A DNA stretch of 64,000 nt, from the NCBI GenBank assembly GCA_963691705.1, contig OY829537.1, positions 61,852,304 to 61,916,303 of the forward strand, in the 5' to 3' direction. Below, piece by piece: positions 39,567-49,966 of the stretch. Position numbers and translations under genes: made by a program. Each line of letters opens with the position of its first letter. Within the stretch, counting starts at the first letter, position 1. Under the pieces are notes generated by a model. It searched no databases. It saw only the letters and a list, made by a program, of their open reading frames with translations, and was not told the origin of the DNA. The stretch is from Viola odorata (taxonomy: Eukaryota; Streptophyta; Magnoliopsida; Malpighiales; Violaceae).

Positions 39567-40020
39567 TTAATCATCATCAGCCCAGCCGGCGTCATAGCAG
39601 TAATCATAGTCCTCCGGAGACGATGGTAATCCACTGTTGTAGGAAAGGGAATATTCGGCAGGTTTAGGCACAAGCTTTGTCGCGTGGGCTACCATCTTGT
39701 CATAACAGGCACGAGAACTCTCCCCAATAGTAGAAGCTGCCGGCCTCAAATCAGTGCCATGAGTAAGGGCCTCTTTCTCGGAAGGAGGAGGAAGGGCAGA
39801 CGGTGACGTCTCATCACCTTTCGGTAGCATCAGGTAGTGGGGCACAAAGCCAGCAAAGAAGGACTCAAAGGCCAGCTTCTTCACTTTCACTGGTTTCTTG
39901 CGACCCTGGCGTCTGGTAAGACACTTGGTAGGTCTCCACGGTGGTGTCAGAGGAGAATCATCCGAATCCGCGCGAAGTCGGAGGAGTTGGCAAGGAATCA
40001 CGCCTGTAAAAACCGGCCAT
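39567..40020 (-). pseudogene. Cassette ORF2 of C, one frameshift
   Basis: ATG 40020 (MAGFYRRDSLPTPPTS) with a one-base insertion near 39965, then open to the stop at 39567. It keeps the Pro-rich start, basic patch (TRRQGRKKPVKVKK) and acidic-aromatic tail (PEDYDYCYDAGWADDD). The TATA-to-ATG spacing of 76 bp equals that of A and B. Confidence 0.65.
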
Positions 40021-40086
40021 TCCAACCTGCAAAAAAGCAGAGCGAAGGAACGGAGGAAGATGACCAGGGAAAGGGGAAAGCATTTC

Positions 40087-40096
40087 CCTTAAATAG
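40087..40096 (-). promoter_or_regulatory. TATA-like box of cassette ORF2 (C)
   Basis: CTATTTAAGG on the minus strand, 76 bp before ATG 40020. Confidence 0.55.
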
Positions 40097-40522
40097 TTGA
40101 GGAAGCACTCTGATCCTCGAGCGGATCCTGAGAGATCAATTAAATGCCTGGGAAAAATAACCGCAATAGCAGAATCTGATCCGACACCAGCATGCCTGCT
40201 CACTAAATGCGCCAGTCAAAAGGCACCAAATAACCACCCAACCACTTACCCCTAGAGAGGCGGCTCTGGAAACAGTTGAGTTAAAACATTCATTGCTAAT
40301 TCCCGGAGCACGACCACTGAAATGGTACATCTCGAGGAGGACTCATTTTTAGTTGGGCTTGCCACCAACATATTTAGCCAATGCAGCCAGAGAATAAACG
40401 AGAAAAAAGAAGACTGGGAAAAGTAAAAAACAGCCATTTATTTATGACCTGAGCGGCCTTAGCATTCAGATATGTACATGGAAGCATAAGAGAGAAGCAA
40501 CAAGAGGAAACAAAGGCAGCGG
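40097..40522. other. Spacer between cassette ORF1 and ORF2 (C)
   Basis: It contains ACTCATTTTTAGTTGGGCTT (40341-40360), the counterpart of the element found beside the 3' LTR and at 14555 and 23642. TTATTTATGACC near 40438 may be the ORF1 3' end. No gene is seen. Confidence 0.5.
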
Positions 40523-40905
40523 TCAGGCATTGGACCCAGCATCATCTTCCCCTGGCACGACGGGAATATCCCTCAAAGCGTCAGCAACGGAGGTCAGCTC
40601 AGCGGAGTAGGCCCTCATGCCTTCAGGCAGCAGGACAGTAAGTCCTTCCTCTGCTGCAGCATCGAGGCAACCACATCAAGGTGAGCAGTAGTGGTGGCCA
40701 GCTTCACCAAACTCTCCAGAGGGCTAAAGTCCTCCAGAGATACCCCCAGCTGTTTAGACAAGATAGGGGTCAGTATCCCCTGCAGTTCCAGGACATCCTC
40801 TGAAGTCTTGGTGATCATCCTCTCTAGGAAGCCGATGTCCCCTTCAGTAAGGTTTTTCAAGGTCAAAGTTTTGGAGATCAGGAAATTTCGGGTCAGCTCA
40901 TCCAT
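40523..40905 (-). pseudogene. Cassette ORF1 of C, one frameshift
   Basis: ATG 40905 (MDELTRNFLISKTLTLKN), TGA at 40523-40525. A one-base loss in the run after CCLK near 40620 shifts the frame; on both sides the sequence matches A and B (LEDFSPLESLVKLATT, MLQQRKDLLSCCLK, then LRDIPVVPGEDDAGSNA). It is read on the strand opposite to C's gag-pol. Confidence 0.7.
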
Positions 40906-40966
40906 GGCGAAATATGAAAACGAAAGGTACGAGAAAATGCGAAGAAACTTACGCAGAAGAAACTTC

Positions 40967-40976
40967 AATTTATAGG
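40967..40976 (-). promoter_or_regulatory. TATA box of cassette ORF1 (C)
   Basis: CCTATAAATT on the minus strand, 71 bp before ATG 40905. Confidence 0.6.
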
Positions 40977-41079
40977 TTCTGACAAAGACCGTCCGAACTA
41001 CCTTCTAAGGAGGAAACGCTCTGATATACGGAAGAGCACCTCGTGGGAAGAGGGCGTTAGCCCTTGGTAAACACTCGGC

Positions 41080-41099
41080 CTCATTTTCAGTTGCGCTTA
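41080..41099 (+). other. Conserved sequence abutting 3' LTR of C (no polypurine tract)
   Basis: The 20 bp before the LTR contain TTTTCAGTTGCGCTTA instead of a purine run. The matching B sequence at 22323-22340 is nearly identical. A purine-rich GGGAAGAGGG lies about 46 bp upstream (41044-41053). Confidence 0.7.
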
Positions 41100-41668
41100 T
41101 GATAACAATCCGCCTATCGGCAAGGGCATTTTCGTCTTACACCTTGAGAAGAGGGTACAACCACTATTCCTACCGCAAAGACAGCATCGAGGCTATCGCC
41201 TCCCTCTATGTGACCAACGCTGGGATGGTCGACATCAGCGGGGGGGGGGGGGGGGGGGTCTCACACTCAGCACTGTTATGACAGACGTCGCTATCCCATC
41301 CCAGTCCAAGACAAGCTTCCCGTTTGGGGGTGTAGGCATTACCTCACATAGGTAACACCTACCCCAATAGCTCACACCACCAACGGGAATTCTAACCCCC
41401 TCCAATGGGAGTGTTAGCCCCCTATAATCCAGATCCCTCAGAAATGCTCCATTTTCATCTATAAGTACTTCCCCCACAAAGGAGGAAGGTAAGCACGAAT
41501 TACTGGCCCAAGCTCTGCCAAATTCACTACACATACTGACTTAAGCATCGGAGTGTTTCCGCCGGAGACCCCCTCAAGCGTATTGCAGGTACTGCGGACC
41601 GCCGTGGGCACTGATCTGAGAGGACCAATTCCTCCATATATCCTTCGGCAGAAGATAAATTCTTATCA
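41100..41668 (+). repeat. 3' LTR of element C
   Basis: 569 bp, partner of 26895-27452. It has a run of 19 G (41240-41258). TATA-like TATAAGTA at 41460-41467. It is followed by GCCAG, the TSD copy. Confidence 0.93.
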
Positions 41669-41772
41669 GCCAGGGAACTGTTGATTTGACCAAGCTATCT
41701 GATTATACTTCCAAGAAGATAAAGGATTTAGGCGAAGGCGAAGGAGATTTTCTTTCTCTAGGGGAGGAGTAG
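41669..41772 (+). pseudogene. Cassette gene 1 of B, 3' part
   Basis: Continues the gene cut at 26894: the coding continuation of the coiled coil (KLSDYTSKKIKDLGEGEGDF), ending with TAG at 41770-41772. It matches A at 17884-17984. The two halves are separated only by element C. Confidence 0.85.
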
Positions 41773-42268
41773 GAGAATGGTGGCGGCGATACCTGTGCCG
41801 GCCATCGATTGGTCAAGGCCGACCCTCCGGGAAGATTTTCCTCTTTATTCACTTTTTATGTATTGTAATAACGCCTTTCCACGCAAAACGATATCTGTAC
41901 TTCATTTTTAGATAATAAACGATCTCTGCTTCGCTTTTCCACGTCATCCCGGAAGTTACCGGCTTGGTTAATGCCATTCCGCGTTATCTCCTCTAGTGTA
42001 GTATCGCTCGTCTTATTTCAAAAAATCCTTTCTGCTTTTCAGAGCATTTAATGCTTATGATCTTCTCATTAATGCGGGAGAAAAGTCGTCCTGGCATAGA
42101 CACACGTCTCCATGCTTTATGTCGCCATGGGATAGCGTGCTCTATAATTTTAGCAAAATCGAAGCGTTGCCGCGCTTCTCTAGAATTGTACTCATTGCTT
42201 GAGTCTTTTCCTTGTGATCCTTTCATGCAAATACTGCGACGCCTGTTGTTTCTTTGACTACTAGGGTT
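41773..42268 (+). other. Spacer upstream of cassette gene 2 (B)
   Basis: Matches A 17985-18479. It contains TGTAATAACG near 41864 and CACGTC at 42103-42108 where A and C have CACGTG. No ORF is supported. Confidence 0.55.
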
Positions 42269-42276
42269 ATAAAACC
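42269..42276 (+). promoter_or_regulatory. TATA box of cassette gene 2 (B)
   Basis: TATAAAAC, 173 bp before ATG 42442. Confidence 0.65.
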
Positions 42277-42441
42277 CAATACTTATTTCTTTTGCTTACT
42301 TTTGCCGTTCTGCTTTCTTCATATTTTCTCTAGCCGTCTTATTTTCTTTCCACCGTTCAAGGTTCTCGAAGCGCTTTCTCTCTAAAGGTACCTCCTATTT
42401 TCTTTTGTCGTCTTCTTCATCTTTACTTTTTTATTTCTGCC

Positions 42442-44705
42442 ATGGCTAAGACTCGGTGCTCTGAGTCGAGATCTACCGATGAGAAAAAGATGGATATTAC
42501 AGTTAGCAGTATCACCTCTGAGGTCGCTCTTAATGAGCATTTACACACAAATGTTCCGTTATAGTTTCCAGCTTCCCATCAACTCTTTCATAAAATAGTT
42601 GCTCATTGTCTGCGATTTGAATCCTGTTCAATTAGTCCCAAATACGTACTGCTGCGTTTGTGCCTTCTTAGAACTTTGTAAATATAAGGGGATCACTTCC
42701 CCTTCTCTTTTACTACTTAAATCAGTTTTTAAGCTGATGAAGTGTCGGGGTGTGATAACGATATCGCCCCGTTATGACGATGACTCACTCAAGTCCTTCA
42801 CTTGGAAACTTCTCCATATTGAGTCCTCTGTCGATGCTTGGAAGAAAGAGTTCTTTGTGATAGATCTTCCTGAAGACCCAGTTCCTGGTGGCGGTCTGGG
42901 TTTAACCAAGACGTCAAGGAAAATATCTGGGGTCGGCCGGAGACTCTTCCTCAGCGCGAACAAGGCTGGTTAGACAAACTTCTTCAACTGGAAATCAGCG
43001 TTCATATCCGCTATGTGGCGTGCAGAGTCGATATGAAAGACTGCGTTAGACGTGAGTGTCGAGTCGCTTCCTTCTTTATTATCACTGATACTAATGCTAA
43101 CGTTATTTTGCCATCATGTAGCGACAGATCCCAACTACAAGCCTGAAAGCATTAGGAGGCGACTTAAAAGGGCCCAGGAAAGAGAAGAAAAAGAGAAGGC
43201 CACCTCTACGGAAGCTGCCGATAACTCCACTGTTCTACCTGCTATTTTCGTGAGCCTCGCTCAAGTATCTTCTTCCTCAGCCGGTGAGGGGAATACCAAC
43301 ATCCCTTTGGGTATCCCTATTGTGACCGCCGCTGCCCCTTCTACTCGGTCGTCTCCTTCTAAAGCCCCTAGGGTTCCTGACAAAGGAAAAAGGAAGCGAA
43401 GAACAAGGAGTGTTGCCGCTCTCACTCCTTCTCCAGACGCGGCAGCTTCTTCTGAAGTGCCTCATTTTGACACAACTGTTGTGAGTGTGCTTTTTATCCA
43501 CGATACATTATACCTTGATGTCAGTCGTTATTTTACCCGTTTCTCTTATCAGTGTTTCTACTGGGTTCTTTAGAGGATACTGCCGCTGTTTCTACTTCCG
43601 CGTCTCCCACATGCGAAATGAACATGGGTTATGTGCTGGCTGGCTCTAAGAAGAGATCCCGGCCGTAGGGTGAGGGTGGAAGCTTATCTTCTACTGTCGC
43701 CGCGGCAGAAGTCGGATCGGACAACACCTTTATTTCTATGGATGCTCCCCAGACTCACCCTTCTGGGTTTTTGGTGAACATGGGTACGGCTGAGACTTTC
43801 GGGGCTTCACCCAATTCCTTCGGTGGGCCTGTTCATACATATGGTCCTAACTCGGGCTATCAAGAAGGTTTACAGGACTTTACGGGCTACCACCCTCACG
43901 GTTCCTATGTCGTCAAAGGGGGTCCTTCTTCTCAAGTCCGCCCTCCTGTCCCTCTGGCCTTTGTCCCCTCAAGCATTCCTTTATCGCAACGTTGTGGCGA
44001 AGGGGCCTCCACCTTTGACTTTGCTGCGGACCTAAGCTCCTCGAGTGAGCCTGGTACTGTGACTCACCAAGTGGGCTTATATGATTTTTGCAATACAGGC
44101 TTAGCGGCTCTCGGGGGCGATGGTTCAGTTAAGGTTTCGGCCTTCTTGGCAGCCCAAATACTGTCAACTGCCGCTGAGCGGGAAGCTTTCCTCTCGCAGA
44201 TAGATGATGATAAGGTGAATTCGCTACGCTCTGGTTTCTTGTCCAATTTTGTGAAATTTCACTACTGGACAGAGCACGTATAGTGTCAGGCTGCTTCTCT
44301 TACTGCGTCCCTTTCTGAACTTTCGCGAGAGCGAAATGAAAAGAATAAGTTGCTGGAGGAACGCACTCGATTGTTACTGGCTCAGCAGGAGCTGTCGGGG
44401 CAAATGTCCACCCTTGATGCAAAGAATGTCGTGCTGGAAGGAGAGAAGTCATCCTTGGCAAGGGAGAAAATGGCCTTGGAGGAAGAGAGAGCCGCTCTGA
44501 CGGAGGAATCAGCTGATAAGAGCCTGTGGCGCGTCGAGCGGACGGCCACTATCTTGGTTGAATGCTTTGAAGAGGTCCATGGAGCAGATGCGTACAAAGG
44601 TGACGAGGTCACAGAGGCCTTCAAACAGAAGTCTGCCGACCTTAATGAAGCGGGTTTTTGCCGAGCTAAGGCGGAGGGTTGGAAACGGAGGAACCCCTAG
44701 GGTTG
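42442..44705 (+). pseudogene. Cassette gene 2 of B (two introns)
   Basis: ATG 42442 (MAKTRCSESRSTDEKK). Exon 1 to 43051, intron 1 43052-43121 (70 bp), exon 2 to 43490, intron 2 43491-43575 (85 bp, acceptor changed from GTAG to AGAG), exon 3 to about 44705. Relative to A it has a deletion of roughly 95 bp near 42545 in the N-terminal domain, stops at 43666 and 44281 and near 44698, and frame changes in exon 1. It retains TGG at 44267-44269, where A has a nonsense codon. Domains are as in 18654-21042. Confidence 0.7.
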
Positions 44706-45249
44706 ACACATTCCCAAGCTTTGCCGCCTCTTCTGCAGCCATCGGGCTTTTTGTTTTTTGCCTCCGAGGTATTATTGTTTTGGTCTTTGGAACTTGTGAC
44801 CTTTCTAAGGCACTTTTATGCATTTAAATAGTTTATATCTTTGCTGCTGCCTTTTCCCTTTCTTTAGCTTTCACTTTCTGAAACTCCCAGGGCGTCGCTA
44901 CCATCCTGGCGACATAATATGTTTACTTTCTCGAGCAGACTCGTAGCGTTTCAGCAACAGATATCGTTGAGGTCAGTATCGGGTTAGCTTTCCCGGCGAG
45001 CCTCAGAGTATCGCCGCTTATGCAGTCGTCAATCTTTTCGCTGCTCGAAAGGTATTCTGCACATTCTCAATTGTAAACCATCAGTAGCATAATGGGTAGG
45101 AGCCTTTCCGCTGCCGTCATAGGGCATTAGTATGGAAGCCGCATGAATCGCTTTTTCCGTCAGCTCTACTTCACTAGGGATTATGCATCTAGTTACTAGC
45201 TGGAATTTCACGATTTTTTGCGTTTCCATCTTTCCACGATCGGCCTGGA
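44706..45249. other. 3' flank of cassette gene 2 in B
   Basis: About 540 bp with no supported frame; aligned with A 21043-21599. Confidence 0.5.
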
Positions 45250-45710
45250 AAGTGCCTCATCTTAGTGAGCCGTCAGATCGGGACAGGCTATCACAAGGAT
45301 AGGACTTTTCACTTTCAGGCGTTGTCCTCGCGTCTAGAATTATGCCCTCACTTGATGGACCGACTACACTAGTCCTGTCACTAAGATAGGACTTTTCGTT
45401 TCTAGAACGGAGTTACTATTTCCCTAGGGTGTGTCTTGTCTTGGTGAGCCGTCTCCACGAGAACGGTCAGTACAAGAAAAGGACTTTTCACTCCAAGGAT
45501 TCCGGGTTGTGCCCTCACTTAGTGAGCCATCTGATCAGGACCGGCATTCACAAGGATAGGACTTTTCACTCCCCGGGGGCGCTAGGGATCTTTCAATCCC
45601 AACACTAGTTCAAGGCATGTTGGGTCGTGGCCTCACTTAGTGAGCCATCTGATCAGGACCGGCATTCACAAGGATAAGACTTTTCACTCCCAGGAGCCCC
45701 CTTTTTTTTT
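45250..45710. repeat. Tandem array of B
   Basis: About five units. On the plus strand each has a CTCACTTAGTGAG-like palindrome, a GATCAGGACCGG-type segment, then CACAAGGATAGGACTTTTCA. The reverse complement matches C's units. This array is uninterrupted and shows how A's array looked before B inserted in it. Confidence 0.85.
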
Positions 45711-45932
45711 TATATCTGCACAAAAGCAACTACAAACACCCAAGAAAGCTCTTTCACCAAGCGTTAGCTAAGGTTAGGGTTGGCATTAGTCAAAGGTGCA
45801 GATAAATCAAGGTCTAGGATAATATAATTTCAAACTAGCAATATTCCAAGAGTTAGATAGGGGAGTACCATCGAGTGTCTCTAGATGATAGGCTCCTTTT
45901 CCGATAACTCGGGTAACACGATATGGTCCATC
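45711..45932 (-). other. End of integrase region of B and AT-rich spacer
   Basis: Poly(T) near 45709-45718. The C-terminal end of integrase is weakly recognisable around 45860-45935. Confidence 0.4.
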
Positions 45933-47321
45933 CTAGTTTGGGCTGAGCTTCACCACACGTTGACCAGCCGCTCGTTTGTCTCTAAGCACCAGATCGCCTG
46001 TCTTTAACAACCGTTCTTTGACGCGCCTGTTATGGTAACGGGCCATCTTTCGTTTGTAGTGTTGCATTTTTAGGAGGGTTTCTGCTCGGACCTCCAGTAA
46101 CTCGTCAAGGTTAGCTCGTAACCTTTCCTCATTCAGCTCCTCTCGAAAGTGGGCCACTCGTAGGCTCATGGTACCGATTTCTACCGGCGTAACAGCCTCG
46201 GTTCTGAAGGCCAATACGATAGGTGTTTCTCCTGTACTGGTTCTAACAGTCATGCGGTATGCCCACATCACGTATGGCAGCTCGTCAGCCCATTTCTTTT
46301 TAGACCCCTCCAGGTTTTTCTTAATGCCACTGAGGATGCTCCGATTTGTCACTTCTGCCTGCCCATTGGTTTGGGGGTGAGCCACAGAAGAGAATCGTTG
46401 CTCTATCCCGAATTTTGAGCATTGGTCTTTGAAGAATTGGCTGGTGAACTGTGTTCCGTTATCGCTGACTAGGATACGTAGTACACCAAACCTCAAGATA
46501 ACTTGGTGTTTGAAGAAACGCCAAGTTTTTTCCGCCGTGATGTTGGCGACCGCTTCAGCCTCCGCCCACTTCGTAAAGTAGTCCACTTCCACTATTACAA
46601 ATTTTAGTTGGGACCTTGCCTTTGGAAACGGGCCCAGGATATCGATCCCCCATTTAGCAAAAGGACAATGAGCGATGATCTCAGATATTTCAGTAGCGGG
46701 ACGTCGAGGAATTTTAGAGAACTCCTGACATTTCAGGCAAGTTTGCACATAGTCGTGGCAATCTTTCCGGATGGTGGGCCAATAGAATCCAGATCTGAAG
46801 ACTTGTGCAGCCAAGGTGCCGCCCGATACGTGCATACCGCATATCCCTTCATGAATTTCGCGCAAAGTGTGAAGACCCTCTTGCTCCGTTATATATTTGG
46901 CCGCTGGGTGCGAAAAGCATCTTCGAACCAGGTCCCCGTCATAATACGTACAGCGAGCTGCCTGTCTCAGCACTCTTTTCTTTTCAGCGATATTCTCAAG
47001 CAGTTCTTCGTGTTTTAAGTATTTGATTATGGGGACTCGCCAGTCGTTCTCGAGTTCTTCCACACACAGAGATGCTTGCTCTTCCATGAAGGAGGGTACA
47101 AGTAATTCTTGGTAATACACGCCTTTGGGTATGGATGCTTCCGGGTTTGCAGCCAGCTTGGCAAGGTTGTCAGCTTCGGCGTTGTCCTCTCGAGGAATGT
47201 GCTCAAAAATGACTTGCATGCCTTCTTTCTTTATTTCTAATAGCTCCCGCATCACTTTGGCGAGATACTGGACCATGATGAGCTCCCGAGCTTGAGAGCG
47301 CCCCAAGACCTGGTCGATCAC
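45933..47321 (-). pseudogene. aRNH C-terminal part and integrase of element B
   Basis: 462-codon open frame. It begins in the aRNH (MIDQVLGRSQ..., EDNAEADNLAKLAAN), then the integrase HHCC zinc domain (LREIHEGICGMH...CHDYVQTCLKCQEF) and the catalytic core: Asp in WGIDILGPF, Asp in LVSDNGTQF, Glu in NGQAEVTNRS, the expected D-D-E order. The C-terminal domain (LRDKRAAGQRVVKLSPN) is intact up to the end of the frame. This is the best-preserved integrase in the window. It is separated from the upstream RT frame only by a one-base frameshift near 47350. Confidence 0.9.
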
Positions 47322-47344
47322 TAGTTTGGAGTCACCACAAATTT

Positions 47345-48745
47345 TTAGACGCAGGTCTCATGTTCTTCCGGTATCGTGCCTACCTCGGAAGAAAGGCTTC
47401 TCCCTATCCGGAGTCCGGCTAGTAACGCCTCATATTCTGCCGCATTGTTGGATAATGGCTGCAGGATTCGGATAGCGTATTGTATTCGCATATCGTGCGG
47501 CCCGTTTATAAAGATTCCTGCTCTAGCCAATTCTTGATTTTTAGCCCCATCTACATGAATGATCCAGAGGTCCGTATAAGTTTCCAGAAACAGGAGATCC
47601 AAATCACCCCATTCCTCTTCGGGTACGTCTGTTAACGGATCTTCCGTAAAGGTGCATTCCGCTATGAAATCTGCCAAGATTTGAGCCTTCACAGATGGCC
47701 GAGACTGATACCTCAACCCGTATTGCTCGAGTTCGAGAGCCCAGATTAGCATTCTTCCTGAGGATTCAGGCTTTCGAAATATCCTCTTTAGAGGTTGGTC
47801 TGTAAGCACGATAACGGGGTAGGACTGGAAGTATCGGCCTATTTTTCGAGTCGCTTGTATCAGTGCGAGCGCTATTTTCTCAATTCGGGCATATCGCGAC
47901 TCCGTATCTTTCAGAACGTGACTTAAAAAATATACGGGGCGGTGCGCATGGCTATCGTCGCGAACGAGGACGACACTAACCACTTCGTCGGCAGCGCCGA
48001 GGTATAAATATAAAGTGTCACCCAGCTCCGGCCTTGTCAGCAGTAGGTCAGACGATAGGTAGTCTTTTAGGCTGACGAATGCCTCCTCACATTCTAGGGT
48101 CCATCCGAACGGTGCTTTCTTGCGTATGACTTTGAAGAAAATGAGGCATTTTTCGCCCTGTTTGGAAATAAATCGCCCTAAAGCGATGACGCGCCCCGTC
48201 AGCCTTTGTACTTCCTTAGCGGTTCTTGGAGATATCATGTCTTGTATGGCTTTAATCTTTGAGGGATTAGGCTGGATTTCTTTCTGGCTGACCACGTAGC
48301 CCAGGAATTTTCCCGTCTGAAATGCGAACATGCATTTTCGGGGGTTCAATTTCATGCGATGCCTTCTCATTACATCAAAAACTTCCTTTAGATCCCGCAG
48401 GTGATTTTGAAAGTTCGTGCTTTTTACCAATATATCATCAACGTATGCTTCCACATTCCTTCCTATCTGTTCTTCGAATATTCTGTTTGCCATACGTTGG
48501 AATGTCGCCCCTGCGTTCTTTAGCCCAAACGGCATGGCCGTATAACAGTAGGTAGCTTTGGGAGTGATGAAGGCAGTTTTTTCTTCATCTTCCACAACCA
48601 TGGGAATTTGGTGATATCCGGAGTTGGCGTCAAGTGAACTCAAATATGCGTACCCGGCAGTCTGATCGACTAATTGGTCAATTCGAGGAAGCGGGTAGTA
48701 ATCCTTAAGGCAAGCATCGTTCAGATCAGTAAAGTCAATACACAT
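47345..48745 (-). pseudogene. RT, RNase H and aRNH start of element B
   Basis: 466-codon open frame with RT motifs (CIDFTDLNDACLKDYYPLP, SSLDANSGYHQIPM, FGLKNAGATFQRM), YVDD encoded at 48434-48445, and KFLGYVVSQKEIQPNPSK. The first RNase H follows (LYLYLGAADEVVSVVL, VLTDQPLKRIFRKPE) and then the start of the aRNH (WIIHVDGAKNQELARAG, SNNAAEYEALLAGLR). Only a TGA between 48745 and 48755 separates it from the protease frame (A and C have GGA there). Confidence 0.9.
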
Positions 48746-48754
48746 GCGCCAATC

Positions 48755-49966
48755 TCAGTTGGGCTTAGGAACGAGAACGGGGTTGGCTAACCAGGTAGGG
48801 TATTGAACTTCGCGGATGAAACCAGCGTCAAGGAGCTTCGCTACTTCTTTATCAACGGCTAAGGCTTTTTCCGTAGAGAACGCGCGCCGTTTTTGCTGGA
48901 TCGGCTTAGTGCCAGGGTCAACATTGAGCTGGTGTTCTGCTATTTCGCGCAATATTCCTGGCATGTCTGCGGGTTTCCATGCAAATTCTCCTTGACATTT
49001 GTTCAATAACCAGGCCAACTGAAGGTTTTCCGCTGGACTAAGCTTTTTGCTGACTAAGAAACTTGATTCTTCTATACCAATCACAGGCACCGATACCATT
49101 TTTTCCAGAGGTTGGGTGCGCTTCTCATCACCTTGCTCGTATGGGTCTGCCGTTATACAGACATACCTATCGCAACTCCTTTGAGTCATAAGCAGGTAAC
49201 ATTCGGCCACCAATTTTTGATTGCCCTTTATCGCTACCACTCCATCCCAGGAGGGGTATTTCATCTTCAAATGCTTCTGAGATATTACCGCTCCAAAGCG
49301 GTTGAGAAAAGGTCGTCCGAGTATGACGTTGTAGGGCAAGTTTAAGTCCACGACAAGGAATAACAGATCCTCTGACCGCTTGGAGGTGTCTTCTCTGAAG
49401 TATACGGGCAGAGTAGTTATCCCTGTGACTGGGATTGAGACCTCGTCCACCCCAATTATGGGTTTCTTGCAAGGTATTAATTCGTTGTCGGGCCGTTTCA
49501 TGAGATTGTAAGCCTCCAACGAGAAGAGGTTCACTGCACTCCCGTTATCTATGAGAGTTCTTCTGACTCCGTGACTGGCAATGATGGGCGTAACCACCAA
49601 TGCATCATTATGCGGATAGACAACGCCTTTGTCGTACTCTTCGGAGAAGGCTAACACCATGTGATCTAGGATGCTTATCATTTCACCTGTCTTTGTCGCG
49701 CCATCTCGCTTGCGTTTTTCTCCTAACGCCGTCGTTGGTAGTTCTGGTTCATCCATGTAAGGAGTCTCTCCCGCTATGATGTTAATCATAGGGAAGCCCT
49801 CGTCATCTACTGCGAAAGTTTCCTCACCTCTTCCTCCGGGAGCATTATCATTTTGTGGGACGCGAGGGGATACTTGTCGGTCATCTGCGACCCTTTTCGT
49901 GGGATTATTTCTGGTGTCTTCTCTTACTTTGGTTACGAATTCTCCCAAGTAACCTTCTTCCACCAA
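48755..49966 (-). pseudogene. Zinc-finger end of gag, protease and RT start of element B
   Basis: 403-codon open frame. The protease active site is TLIDNGSAVNLFSLEAYNL with the C-terminal YNVILGRPFLN. RT begins near the end (FAWKPADMPGI, FIREVQYPTWLANPVLVPK). The frame reads through from the gag end, showing that Gag and Pol were one polyprotein in this family. Only one nonsense codon separates it from the next frame. Confidence 0.88.

Larger units (their letters stand above)
26895..41668 (+). mobile_element. Element C: Tat-like LTR retrotransposon nested in B
   Basis: It is bounded by LTRs 26895-27452 and 41100-41668 starting TGATAACAATCC and ending TTCTTATCA. The flanks are CCCAG (26890-26894) and GCCAG (41669-41673), a 5-bp TSD with one change; joining the flanks recreates the uninterrupted gene 1 sequence seen in A near 17875. 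Length 14,774 bp. Plus-strand order: LTR, primer site, gag-pro-pol (27539-33029), tandem array (33105-33600), then the four cassette genes on the minus strand (34033-40905), 3' LTR. The LTRs differ at about 20 positions plus a G-run length change. C is clearly diverged from A and B and is a different family of the same architecture. Confidence 0.93.
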
